64,000 nt of DNA from CAVUAA01 sp963739345 (GTDB lineage Bacteria; Chlamydiota; Chlamydiia; Chlamydiales; JAFEGQ01), in contig CAVUAA010000001.1 of assembly GCA_963739345.1 (NCBI GenBank), forward strand, positions 930,001 through 994,000. The letters are read 5' to 3'. This document shows, in pieces, positions 18,974-27,703 of the stretch. A program made the translations under genes and the position numbers. The notes beneath the pieces were generated by a model. The model searched no databases, was not told where the DNA came from, and worked only from the letters and a program-made list of their open reading frames with translations. Position 1 is the first letter of the stretch, and every line of letters starts with the position of its first letter.

Positions 18974-19087
18974 GTGGCGGACCTGGCTGGCCGCCTCATC
19001 CCTCACACCATCCGCCACAGCATCTACACCCACGTCTCCCCCAAACTCAAAAAACAAGTGTACGACAAGGCCCACCCTCGAGCTTGA
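18974..19087 (+). pseudogene. Relic of an xerC 3' end
   Basis: Translation gives LAGRLIPHTIRHSIYTHVSPKLKKQVYDKAHPRA and a stop. This matches the XerC C-terminus (LAGRVTPHTIRH...IYTHVSPKLKKQVYDKAHPRA) except for an internal in-frame loss of about 29 residues that held the GHSS motif. Several synonymous differences show the copy is not recent. With the real xerC end at 17328 it forms a direct repeat on either side of the AbiE module. Confidence 0.88.
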
Positions 19088-19096
19088 AGCAGGCTA

Positions 19097-19267
19097 TCAG
19101 TGCCGCATTCCCTGGAAGAGCCAAATGATGAGCGCAATCACGAGGAGGGTCAAGAAGATGAAGAAAATCACCTTGGCAACGGTGGCAGCGGCCGCTGCGA
19201 TACTTGTAAACCCAAACAGTGCAGCGACAATCGCCACAACCAAAAAAATCAGCACCCAGATCAACAT
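19097..19267 (-). CDS. Small membrane protein, UPF0391/YtjA (DUF1328) family
   Basis: A 56-residue hydrophobic protein, MLIWVLIFLVVAIVAALFGF followed by TSIAAAAATVAKVIFFIFLTLLVIALIIWLFQG. Two membrane segments and the central small-residue pattern match the YtjA/UPF0391 family of small inner-membrane proteins of unknown function. GAGGGAG lies just upstream of the ATG. Its 3' end points at the xerC relic with a 9-bp gap. Confidence 0.85.
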   Translation of the reverse strand: MLIWVLIFLVVAIVAALFGFTSIAAAAATVAKVIFFIFLTLLVIALIIWLFQGMRH

Positions 19268-19357
19268 AAAACTCCCTCTCGTGGTAACGGCAGGCCTTCA
19301 CCATATCAGACCCGCCTAAAGAGGCTATTAGCACACACCCTCAATGCCCTCCAACAA

Positions 19358-19400
19358 AAAATTGTCACAATTGGGGACAGTCCCCAATTGTGACAATTTT
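19358..19400. repeat. REP-like palindrome, variant type
   Basis: A 43-bp perfect palindrome with 21-bp arms (AAAATTGTCACAATTGGGGA, then C) around a single A. It resembles the Y1-associated palindromes near 8 kb in architecture (TGT...ATTGGGG...CCCCAAT...ACA) but differs in sequence. It lies between ytjA and the ABC-F gene. Its T-rich right border could also make it a terminator for rightward transcription, but no gene reads into it. Confidence 0.75.
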
Positions 19401-19443
19401 GCGGTGTGGCGGGGTATACGGGGGGTGTGGTAAGATATTTGGC

Positions 19444-21036
19444 ATGATTAATCTACAGCAGCTTTTGAAAGCGTATGGGGCACGGGTGTTATTCGATGGG
19501 GTGACGATCTCATTCCAGCCAGGACACCGCTATGCGGTGACGGGGCCCAATGGATCGGGCAAGTCGACGCTGATGCGCATCATGATGGGGATGGAGGAGG
19601 CGACGAGCGGAAAGGTGTTGCTACCGAATAAGGTGGGCTTTCTTCGACAGAATATTGAAGATTTTAGAGAGCTGCGGGTGCTCGATGCGGTGATCATGGG
19701 AAATGATCGGCTGTGGAAGGCGCTTGCGGAGAGAGACCAGTTGTACGAGGGGGAGATGACCGACGCGGTGGGCATGCGCCTTGGCGAGCTGGAAGAGGTT
19801 GTTGCTGAAGAGGATGGCTATTCGGCTGATGCCAATGCTGCTGGACTGTTGATGGGGATTGGGATTGAGGAAGCGTTGCACGAGAAGAAGATGCATGAGC
19901 TCCCGACCGATATGCAGTTTAGGGCTCTGCTCTGTCAGGCGCTCTTTGGCGATCCCCAGGCATTGCTGTTGGATGAGCCGACGAACCATTTGGATTTGAC
20001 GTCGATCACCTGGCTAGAGGGATTCCTAATGGGGTTCAAGGGAACTGTGATTGTGATTTCGCACGATCGGCATTTTTTGAATGCAATTGCGACCGAGTGC
20101 GCCGACATCGATTATGAGACCATTATTCTCTATCCGGGCAACTACGACGACATGGTACTGGCAAAGACTCAGGTGAGGGATCTAGCAGAGCACGAGGCGA
20201 AGTCGAAAGAGAAGAAGGTGGCCAAACTCAAAGAGTTTGTGGCTAAGTTTGGTGCTGGAACGCGAGCCTCTCAGGTGAAGTCGCGACAGCGGGAAATCGA
20301 GAAGCTACAGCCACAGGAATTAAAGAAATCCAATATTGATCGGCCATTCATTCGCTTCCCACAGGCGGAGATGCGTTCGGGGCAGATTGTCTTTAATGTG
20401 CAGGGATTGCGGAAGAATTTTGATCAGCCTGTGATCGATAATCTCTCCTTTGAAGTGGAGCGAGGCGATAAGGTAGCGGTCATCGGAAATAACGGGATGG
20501 GCAAGACGACGCTGCTCAAGATCTTGGCGGGGGTGCTTGAGAAGGATCGGGGCAAGGTGGAGCTAGGACATCAGGTGATCTTGAGCTACTTCCCTCAAAA
20601 TCACGAAGATCTGGTGAGCAGAAGTGACCCGTCGAACATCTTTGAGTGGCTTAGATCGCGCAAGCAAGGGGTGTATGATCAAGACATCCGAGGCGTGCTC
20701 GGTAGGCTCCTGTTTGGTGGAGACGATGCGTTTAAAAATGTATCAACACTCTCAGGCGGAGAGACGGCTCGCCTGATCTTGGCGGGGATGATGCTCGAAG
20801 ACCACAACACGATCATCCTCGACGAGCCCAACAACCACCTCGATCTCGAGTCGGTCTCGGCGCTCGCCACCGGTCTCAAGGAGTACAAGGGAACTGCGGT
20901 CTTCGCCAGTCACGACCGCGACCTAGTTGGCCACGTGGCCAACAAGATCATCTCTATAGAAGATGATGGCATCCACGTCTTTAGTGGAACGCTGGAGGAA
21001 TATCTTGGAAATAAAGCTGTTCAAGCTCCCTCCTAA
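19444..21036 (+). CDS. ABC-F family ATPase (YbiT-like)
   Basis: A 530-residue protein with two ABC ATPase domains and no membrane segments: Walker A GPNGSGKST and GNNGMGKTT, Walker B ALLLDEPTNHLDL and TIILDEPNNHLDL. Between them lies the charged linker (AEHEAKSKEKKVAKLKEF) typical of ABC-F ribosome-binding translation factors. The first-domain signature reads LPTDMQFRALLCQ, degenerate against LSGG, while the second (LSGGETARLIL) is normal. ATG at 19444 is chosen because it gives the family N-terminus MINLQQLLKAYG. The next gene overlaps its end. It probably relieves ribosome stalling. Confidence 0.9.
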   Translation: MINLQQLLKAYGARVLFDGVTISFQPGHRYAVTGPNGSGKSTLMRIMMGMEEATSGKVLLPNKVGFLRQNIEDFRELRVLDAVIMGNDRLWKALAERDQLYEGEMTDAVGMRLGELEEVVAEEDGYSADANAAGLLMGIGIEEALHEKKMHELPTDMQFRALLCQALFGDPQALLLDEPTNHLDLTSITWLEGFLMGFKGTVIVISHDRHFLNAIATECADIDYETIILYPGNYDDMVLAKTQVRDLAEHEAKSKEKKVAKLKEFVAKFGAGTRASQVKSRQREIEKLQPQELKKSNIDRPFIRFPQAEMRSGQIVFNVQGLRKNFDQPVIDNLSFEVERGDKVAVIGNNGMGKTTLLKILAGVLEKDRGKVELGHQVILSYFPQNHEDLVSRSDPSNIFEWLRSRKQGVYDQDIRGVLGRLLFGGDDAFKNVSTLSGGETARLILAGMMLEDHNTIILDEPNNHLDLESVSALATGLKEYKGTAVFASHDRDLVGHVANKIISIEDDGIHVFSGTLEEYLGNKAVQAPS

Positions 21037-21670
21037 AACGCAACACAGAAAGCTCGCAAAGGCGTTGCGCGATGGGGGCGAATATGAGCGGCTCTGCCGG
21101 GCAATGGGACGCGATCCGTTTCCCACCACAACTGAAGAAGAGCACTCCAATGCCTATCACCATCATCTCCAAGCAGCGGGTCAACAGCTGAAGGAACATA
21201 ATCTCTTGGTGCGGACCGGCGATCGGGAGAAGGGTGAGCCTCACCTCCCAATTGACATCTACCTCGACCATCTCCGCTCAGCTCACAATGTGGGGAGCAT
21301 CTTCCGGACGGTGGAAGCTCTCCGGCTTGGAAAAATCTATCTCTCTGAGCAGACTCCCACCCCCGACCAAAAGCAGGTGCACGACACTGCTCTTGGCGCC
21401 TGCGAGTGGGTCGAGTGGGTACAAGGCCCACCTCAGCGCCGGCCAATCATTGCCGTCGAAACTGCCGAAGGGGCCACTCCCCTAGCGGAGTTCTCATTCC
21501 CCGACTCGTTCACACTGGTCGTGGGAAATGAAGAGTATGGTTGCTCTGAGGAGATGCTGGCTGCGGCCGATCATGTGATTGAGATTCCCCTCTTTGGGCG
21601 GAAGAATTCACTCAACGTGGCTAACGCCTTTGCGATTGTGGCGGCTCGTATACGGGAAAAAAAGGTCTAG
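21005..21670 (+). CDS. SpoU/TrmH-family RNA 2'-O-methyltransferase
   Basis: About 221 residues from a TTG at 21005, which follows GGAGGAA with good spacing and lies inside the ABC-F gene; an earlier in-frame ATG exists at 20963. SPOUT motifs are visible: HNVGSIFRTVEALRLGKIYLS, then LVVGNEEYGCSEEML and IPLFGRKNSLNVANAFAIV. Enzymes of this family methylate ribose in tRNA or rRNA with SAM. The stop codon overlaps the 3' end of the convergent RNase P RNA gene. Confidence 0.88.
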   Translation: MEIKLFKLPPKTQHRKLAKALRDGGEYERLCRAMGRDPFPTTTEEEHSNAYHHHLQAAGQQLKEHNLLVRTGDREKGEPHLPIDIYLDHLRSAHNVGSIFRTVEALRLGKIYLSEQTPTPDQKQVHDTALGACEWVEWVQGPPQRRPIIAVETAEGATPLAEFSFPDSFTLVVGNEEYGCSEEMLAAADHVIEIPLFGRKNSLNVANAFAIVAARIREKKV

Positions 21671-22001
21671 AGGGACGGTAAGCCGGATTCTGTCGCGGGC
21701 AGTCATTCATCTAGGGGCAACGTCACCGGTGCCCTCAAGCGATCTACGTGAAGGGCGCCGCGGAGAACGGCATGGCCTCTCACTTCTTGCTTCGGATGGG
21801 GTTTGCAACACCGCCAAGTTTCCCTGACGTGGCCGGCCCCCAAGACCGACATTTTCACCCTGTCCACAATTGTGGCGGTTTGTTTTCTGTTGCACTTTCC
21901 GTAGGCTCGCGCCCCCCAGCGTTTCGCTGGCATCCTCTCCTGTGAAGTCCGGACTTTCCTCTCCCCCTTGCGGGGCAGCGACTGCCTGTCCCTCTAGACC
22001 C
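21665..22001 (-). ncRNA. rnpB: RNase P RNA, bacterial type A
   Basis: Read on the minus strand, the segment contains the invariant RNase P blocks GAGGAAAGTCCGGACTTCAC near the 5' end, ACAGAAAACAAACCGCC in the core, and ACAGAATCCGGCTTAC near the 3' end. The two ends pair (GGTCTAGAGGGAC with GTCCCTCTAGACC) as helix P1. Length of about 335 nt is typical. This is the catalytic RNA that removes tRNA 5' leaders. Exact ends are inferred from P1, and the 3' end overlaps the stop of the SpoU gene. Confidence 0.95.
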
Positions 22002-22010
22002 AAAAAAACA

Positions 22011-22778
22011 TTAAGTTGTGGTGGTAACCCGGCGGCGGCGGCGAGGTGCTGCCTCTTCATCTGCCGGCGCAGCTTCCTGCGGCCAGTAGTGGATCCGCGA
22101 GCAGTGCTCGCAGAAGACAAGCCGCTCACCTTTACGCACGAGGTTTTCGTGCTGCGCAGTGATGACGATGTGGCAGCCGCTGCAAGCGCGGTGCTCGATC
22201 GGCACAACGACGCGATCTTTCTTATTCTGTAGCAGACGCTGATAGACGCCGAAGATGACTTCGTCTGCCCCCTCGGCCATCTGGTTCCGCTCAACCTTAA
22301 TCGCAGCTCCCTCGGTGTTGATGAGGGAGATGCCATCAATGATCTCCTTCTCCGTCGTCTTACTGCTTTCAGTGGTTGTCACAAGACTCTCGCGGAGGCC
22401 AATGAGCATCTCGTCTTGAACAACGAGTCGCTCCTCGTATTCAGCAACCTCTTTCGAAACACCCGCCTTCTGACGTCCAGCTGTGGTGATCTCCCGACTC
22501 AGAGCGTTGAATTCGTCGACCTTCTTCACGGCCGCCTGCTTCTTCTCTAGCTCTTCAATTCGCTCGTCTACCTCACGAGTCCGCACTTCAGCCAGTTTGA
22601 TGTTCTTCTTGAGCTCGAGAACTGTGTTCTCCTTGGCCAACACCTGCCCCTCTAGATCGCGACGGTGAGAGTTGATGTCGTCGAGCTCTCTCTGACGCTT
22701 CCGCTTGAGATCCATCAGGCGGATCATGTTCATATCGAGTTCTTGAAGTTCGAGAATCTTGTGCAGTGCTTCCATCAT
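22011..22778 (-). CDS. Coiled-coil zinc-ribbon protein (CT398/CdsZ-like)
   Basis: A 255-residue protein with a long N-terminal coiled coil (about residues 5-165, rich in Glu/Lys/Arg) and a C-terminal C4 zinc ribbon (RACSGCHIVIT...LVFCEHCSRIHY), ending in a basic tail RRRRRVTTTT. This is the domain order of C. trachomatis CT398 (CdsZ), which interacts with RpoN and with type III secretion components. By that resemblance it may act in export control or sigma-54 regulation. The gene lies 9 bp upstream of rnpB in the same direction, so the two could be co-transcribed. Confidence 0.8.
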   Translation of the reverse strand: MMEALHKILELQELDMNMIRLMDLKRKRQRELDDINSHRRDLEGQVLAKENTVLELKKNIKLAEVRTREVDERIEELEKKQAAVKKVDEFNALSREITTAGRQKAGVSKEVAEYEERLVVQDEMLIGLRESLVTTTESSKTTEKEIIDGISLINTEGAAIKVERNQMAEGADEVIFGVYQRLLQNKKDRVVVPIEHRACSGCHIVITAQHENLVRKGERLVFCEHCSRIHYWPQEAAPADEEAAPRRRRRVTTTT

Positions 22779-22873
22779 GATGTGACATTCCTACAGACAT
22801 TTGGAGCCGCCAGTATGCGTCGCAAGAGGATAATCCTCAAGAAAAAACGGGAAAAATTGTATAGAGAATTTCT

Positions 22874-23752
22874 ATGACAGTTGTGGTGGCAGGCGGAACA
22901 GGATTTATTGGACGGGCGCTGGTGGCGGCCTTGACCCGCGAAGGGCATGATGTTGCGATCATCTCCCGGCGGCCAGGAGCGGGCGCTCTTACGTGGGAGG
23001 ATATTGATAATCAAGGACTTCCAAAGTGCGAGGCGGTGATCAATCTGGCGGGGCGCCTCCCTAGCGAAGGGAAGTGGACGGCTGATTTCAAGAAAGAAGT
23101 GATGGATAGTCGGGTCGAGACGACGGAGACGTTGGTCCGGGCGATTGCGAATAATCCGCCCAAAGTTTTCATCAATGCGTCGGCAACCGCCTACTATCCG
23201 GCGCTGGTCGATGAGGTGTGGACGGAGGGAGATGTGACAACGGCTGATGAATCGTTCCTCTCGCAGGTGGTGCACGAGTGGGAAATGGCGGCCAGGTTGC
23301 CTGTGGGCTGCCAGGCTAGAAGCGCCGTGGTACGGATCGGAGCGGTGCTGGGACATGGCAGCGGGGTGCTGGAAAAGCTAATTAAACCATTTAGGTGGGG
23401 ACTTGGCGCAAGGCTTGGAACGGGCTATCAGCCATTCCCTTGGATTCATCTGAACGATTTGATTTCACTTTTTTTGTTTGTGTTGCGCAGCGACGGAGCG
23501 ACAGGGCCGTTCAACGGAACGGCGCCGGGGTGTGTCACCAATCGAGAGCTGACGCGGGCCCTTGCGCAAGCGGTGGGACGGCCCGCCTTTTTGGCAGCGC
23601 CGGCGTGGGTACTCCGATTAGCTTTTGGGGAAATGGCCGATCTCCTCCTGCAGGGGCAGCGAGTGGTACCTGACAAATCAATCAAAATGGGCTTTCATTT
23701 TGCCTATCCAACCATCGAGTCAGCCCTTGCTGACCTAGTGAGGCAAACATGA
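22874..23752 (+). CDS. NAD(P)-dependent epimerase/dehydratase-like protein (TIGR01777/YfcH family)
   Basis: A 292-residue extended SDR protein with an N-terminal Rossmann motif VVVAGGTGFIGRALVAAL and the family-specific VINLAGRLPSEGKWTADFKKEVMDSRVETTETLV, then FINASATAYYP and a C-terminal DUF1731-type segment (VLRLAFGEMADLLLQGQRVVPDK). Family members are of unknown substrate. It overlaps the next gene by 4 bases (ATGA), so it forms an operon with the sugar-kinase-like gene and glyA. Confidence 0.9.
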   Translation: MTVVVAGGTGFIGRALVAALTREGHDVAIISRRPGAGALTWEDIDNQGLPKCEAVINLAGRLPSEGKWTADFKKEVMDSRVETTETLVRAIANNPPKVFINASATAYYPALVDEVWTEGDVTTADESFLSQVVHEWEMAARLPVGCQARSAVVRIGAVLGHGSGVLEKLIKPFRWGLGARLGTGYQPFPWIHLNDLISLFLFVLRSDGATGPFNGTAPGCVTNRELTRALAQAVGRPAFLAAPAWVLRLAFGEMADLLLQGQRVVPDKSIKMGFHFAYPTIESALADLVRQT

Positions 23753-24868
23753 GTGAGCGACTAAACGTAGCTAAGATTCTGGACGCCAAAACGGGAGTCA
23801 ACAGGGGAAAGGTATTCATCGGCTGGGACGGCAACACCGACGAGCTGTTGGAGGTGGTTGAGAGCCGCAGCGGCCCCGAAGCCTACAAGGCGATGGAGAC
23901 GATGGACGTGATGGGAATGCGCATCGTCAAAGCGGCGGGGAAGAGCTGCAACATCGAGCTGGTGCCGCAGCGAACAAAGCTTGGAGGCAACGCTCCAATT
24001 CTCTGCCGCGCGCTGGTGGAGGGGGAACACAATATCACACTAGTGGGCTGTGTGGGTCATCCGGAGATCGAGCCACTTTTCCAAGAGCTCGAAGAGCGAT
24101 GTGAACGGGTGCTCTCGTTCGCGCCAAGTGGCATCACCGAAGCGCTTGAGTTTCTCGACGGTAAGGTGATGCTGGGTAAATTGGCGGCGTTCAACGAGGT
24201 GTCGTGGGACAATCTGCTTAAACTGATTCCGTTGAGATGAGTTGATTGCGCTACACGAGAATCTCGATCTATTTGTGAGCACCAACTGGACGATGCTTCT
24301 CCATATGGACACGATCTGGGAAGGAATCATCAAACAGGTGATGCCTAAACTCTCAAAGCGAACCCGTTGGATGTTTGTCGACTTCTCCGACCCGGCTAAA
24401 CGAAGCGACGCCGACGTGAAAAAGTGTGTCGACCAGCTCGGTCAGCTCGGCAAAGGCTACAAGGTAGTGCTCGGCCTCAACCACGCAGAGCAGGAACGGA
24501 TCGCCAAGGTACTGGGCGTCGACACTACCCATGGGGGAAAGGAGAACATCGCGCGGATGGCTCAGGCTGTTCGTGAAAAAGTGGGAATCGAGATGGTGGT
24601 CTGCCACTCAACCCAATATGCGGTGGCGGCGCACAAAGATGGCTACGACAGCTACGACGGCCCCTACGTCGACAAGCCGGCGCTCAAGACGGGAGCTGGC
24701 GACAATTTCAATGCGGGATTCTGCAACGGCCTCATTCACGGGATGACTCCCCTGCAGTGTCTCGTCTCGGCGGTGGGCGGCTCGGGGTTCTATGTGCGCG
24801 AAGGGCACAGTCCGTCGATGAAGGAGCTCGCACAATTCCTCCGGATGTGGCAAGCTGACAAGCTATGA
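23749..24868 (+). pseudogene. PfkB-family carbohydrate kinase with a single-base frameshift
   Basis: Two adjacent frames make up one PfkB-type kinase of about 372 residues. The first (163 codons) ends LLKLIPLR-stop and the second continues LIALHENLDLFVSTNWT... to the catalytic-base motif TGAGDNFNAGF. Removing one base at about 24235 gives the smooth join LIPLDELIALHENLDLF. The second frame has its own TTG at 24242 directly after the stop (TGAGTTG), so a split product cannot be excluded. A sequencing error is also possible. The 3' end overlaps glyA by 4 bases, consistent with an operon. Confidence 0.8.
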
Positions 24869-26370
24869 CCTACCTGCAGAGATACTTCTACAAAGTGCAA
24901 GAGGCAGACCGGACGACAGGGGCGATCGCCTTCTACGCCGGCCTCGACAATGTGGCGTCCGTGGCCCCAAGCGTAGCAGTGGCAATTGTTGATGAGTTGC
25001 GCGATCAGCAATCACACGTCAAGCTGATCGCCTCGGAGAACTACTCCTCGCTCGCCGCCCAGCAGGCGATGGGAAATTTGCTGACCGACAAATATGCAGA
25101 GGGCTACCCCTTCCACCGCTTCTATGCGGGCTGTGAGAATGTCGATGCGATTGAGGCCGAAGCCGTCAACGAGCTGAAGATCTTGTTTGGCTGCGACCAC
25201 GCCTATGTTCAACCCCATTCAGGGGCTGATGCCAACCTGGTCGCCTTCTGGGCCATCTTGACGCAGCGGGTGCAAAACGCCGAGCTCGAAAAAATGGGCG
25301 GCAAAAAACTCGACGAGATTTCTGATGGGGAGCACGAGCGGATTCGGCAGCTGATGTGCAACCAGAAAGTGATGGGAATGTCGCTCGATTCGGGCGGCCA
25401 CCTCACCCACGGCTATCGGCACAACCTCTCCTCTAAAATGATGAAGGCCTCTCACTATCACGTCGATCCAACCACTGGCCTCCTCGACTACGACCAGGTG
25501 GCCAAAGCGGCGCGCGAGGTAAAACCCGACATCCTACTTGCCGGCTATTCGGCCTATCCACGACGGGTCAACTTCGCCAAGATGCGGGAGATCGCCGACG
25601 AGGTGGGCGCCGTCTTCATGGTCGATATGGCTCACTTCGCAGGACTTGTCGCCGGCAAGGTGTTTACGGGTGATGAAGACCCCATTCCCCACGCCCACAT
25701 TGTCACCTCCACCACCCACAAAACGTTGCGCGGCCCCCGAGGGGGAATGATCCTCTGCACTAACGAATACAAAGACATTGTCAACCGGGGGTGTCCCCTC
25801 GCCCTTGGCGGACCGCTTCCACATGTATTGGCTGCCAAGACGGTCGCCTTCAAAGAGGCCAACGGCTACACCTTCCCCGCCTATGCGCAAGCCATTTGCG
25901 ACAATGCACAGGCGATGGCCGAAGCGTTTGAAGAGGTGGGCGCCACGCTCACCACTGGGGGAACCGACAACCATCTGATGGTGGTCGACGTCCGTCCCTA
26001 CGGTATCACGGGGAGGCAGGCCGAAACAGCCCTTCGCGACGCAGGGCTCACCTGCAATCGAAACGCCCTGCCTGGTGACCCCAACGGCCCGTGGTACACC
26101 TCAGGAATCCGCCTTGGAACGCCCGCAACTACCACCTTAGGGATGGACGCGGTAGCGATGAAAAAAATCGCCCAACTGATTGATGGCGTCCTCAAAGCGA
26201 CCACGCCCGCCACCGCAAAGAGTGGCAAGCCGAGTCTAGCAAAGTACACAACAGATCAAACCGTTTTGGAACGGACCCGAGCCGAGGTGAAAGAGCTGAT
26301 GGACACCTATCCGCTCTACCCCGAGCTCGTCGTCGACCGGAAACAGACGAAGGAAGAAATCAATGTCTAA
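24865..26370 (+). CDS. glyA: Serine hydroxymethyltransferase
   Basis: A 501-residue PLP enzyme interconverting serine and glycine with tetrahydrofolate. The chlamydial-type N-terminal extension (about 45 residues before LIASENYSSLAAQQAMGN) is present. The PLP-lysine motif VTSTTHKTLRGPRGG is near residue 285. It overlaps the PfkB-like gene and clpP by a few bases, and the order glyA-clpP-dapF matches C. trachomatis CT432-CT430. Confidence 0.97.
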   Translation: MTYLQRYFYKVQEADRTTGAIAFYAGLDNVASVAPSVAVAIVDELRDQQSHVKLIASENYSSLAAQQAMGNLLTDKYAEGYPFHRFYAGCENVDAIEAEAVNELKILFGCDHAYVQPHSGADANLVAFWAILTQRVQNAELEKMGGKKLDEISDGEHERIRQLMCNQKVMGMSLDSGGHLTHGYRHNLSSKMMKASHYHVDPTTGLLDYDQVAKAAREVKPDILLAGYSAYPRRVNFAKMREIADEVGAVFMVDMAHFAGLVAGKVFTGDEDPIPHAHIVTSTTHKTLRGPRGGMILCTNEYKDIVNRGCPLALGGPLPHVLAAKTVAFKEANGYTFPAYAQAICDNAQAMAEAFEEVGATLTTGGTDNHLMVVDVRPYGITGRQAETALRDAGLTCNRNALPGDPNGPWYTSGIRLGTPATTTLGMDAVAMKKIAQLIDGVLKATTPATAKSGKPSLAKYTTDQTVLERTRAEVKELMDTYPLYPELVVDRKQTKEEINV

Positions 26371-26944
26371 CACCCAATACCGCTCCCTAGATGACGAAAT
26401 CGACGCCAAGCTGCTCGAGTCGCGCCGCCTTCTCTTTAGCGAGCAGGTGGACAATGAATCAGCCCGCGACGCGATCAAGCGGCTCTGCTATCTCGAATTG
26501 ATCGATCCAGGAAAGCCCATCCTCTTCATCATCAACTCTCCAGGAGGATCGGTCGACGCCGGCTTCGCTGTCTGGGATCAGGTGCAGATGATTAGCTCGC
26601 CGGTCACCACCCTCGTCACCGGCCTGGCCGCTTCGATGGGTTCTATCTTGAGCCTCTGCGCACCCAAGGGAAAGCGATTTGCTACCCCCAACTCCCGCTT
26701 CATGATCCACCAACCATCCATCCACGGAGTGATTCAGGGACAGGCAACTGACCTTGAGATTCAAGCCAAAGAGATCGTCAAAACGCACGAGATGCTCGTT
26801 AATCTCTACGTCCAAGAGACCGGAAACGACAAAGAGCGGATCGAAACCGCGCTCGACCGGGACACCTGGATGACCGCCGAAGAGGCAAAAGCGTTCGGCC
26901 ACATCGACAAGATCGTCTCCAACTACAAGGAACTCGGCTTCTAA
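26363..26944 (+). CDS. clpP: ATP-dependent Clp protease proteolytic subunit
   Basis: A 193-residue ClpP. The catalytic Ser lies in GLAASMGSIL (about residue 90), the His in RFMIHQPS, and the Asp in the following LDRDTWM region. It forms the proteolytic barrel that works with ClpX or ClpC. It begins inside the glyA end (8-base overlap) and its stop directly precedes the dapF GTG. In chlamydiae two clpP genes exist; this one occupies the CT431 position. Confidence 0.95.
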   Translation: MSNTQYRSLDDEIDAKLLESRRLLFSEQVDNESARDAIKRLCYLELIDPGKPILFIINSPGGSVDAGFAVWDQVQMISSPVTTLVTGLAASMGSILSLCAPKGKRFATPNSRFMIHQPSIHGVIQGQATDLEIQAKEIVKTHEMLVNLYVQETGNDKERIETALDRDTWMTAEEAKAFGHIDKIVSNYKELGF

Positions 26945-27703
26945 GTGCAGTTTTCGAAATACAGCGGCGCCGGAAACGATTTTATCTGCATGCGGGAAAT
27001 GCCCGAAGATGTGGGTGCACTCTGTACCCCAAAAACCGGGATTGGAGCCGACGGGGTGATCATCTGCGAGCCATCAGACGTGGCCGATTTCCGGATGCGC
27101 ATCTACAACGCCGACGGCTCAGAAGCTGAGATGTGTGGCAACGGCCTCCGCTGCTTCCACCGATTTGTTGGAGGTGGACGGCTAACCGTTGAGACCGGCG
27201 CCGGAGTGCTCACCACTTGGGACGAAGGAGAGCTCGTCGGCTGCACCATGCCCGCACCCACTATCCACGCCCTCCAAATGGCCACCGATCTTGGGGTCGT
27301 CGACTGGATCGACACCGGCGTCCCCCACGCCGTCCTCTTCGTCGAAGACCTCGACCGCACCCCCGTTGTCACTATCGGCCGTGAGCTCCGCCATCACCCC
27401 TACTTTGGACCGGCTGGTGCAAATGTTGATTTTGTTGAGCAGGAGGGGCCAAAACAGCTCCGCATCCGTACCTTTGAGAGAGGGGTCGAGGACGAGACCC
27501 TCGCCTGCGGCACCGGCGCCTGCGCTGCCGCCGTCGCTCTCTGTGAGCGAGAGGGGGCGGGAGTGGTCGAGGTGGAGGTGCGCTCGGGCGAAACTCTCAC
27601 CATCCGCTGCTCTGGAGACCTAGTCGAAATGGTTGGCCCCGCCCAGCATGTTTTTGATGGACAGTTGAGTTCTCAGCCAATGGTTTCTATAATCAACACG
27701 TAG
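26945..27703 (+). CDS. dapF: Diaminopimelate epimerase
   Basis: A 252-residue epimerase converting LL- to meso-diaminopimelate for peptidoglycan and lysine synthesis. Both catalytic cysteines are present: Cys64 in EMCGNGLRC and Cys188 in LACGTGACA. It starts with GTG immediately after the clpP stop. The last eight codons (PMVSIINT) and the TAG stop lie in the left end of a family 2 MITE that begins at 27677, so the native C-terminus has been replaced. Those residues are outside the catalytic core and activity is probably kept. Confidence 0.95.
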   Translation: MQFSKYSGAGNDFICMREMPEDVGALCTPKTGIGADGVIICEPSDVADFRMRIYNADGSEAEMCGNGLRCFHRFVGGGRLTVETGAGVLTTWDEGELVGCTMPAPTIHALQMATDLGVVDWIDTGVPHAVLFVEDLDRTPVVTIGRELRHHPYFGPAGANVDFVEQEGPKQLRIRTFERGVEDETLACGTGACAAAVALCEREGAGVVEVEVRSGETLTIRCSGDLVEMVGPAQHVFDGQLSSQPMVSIINT

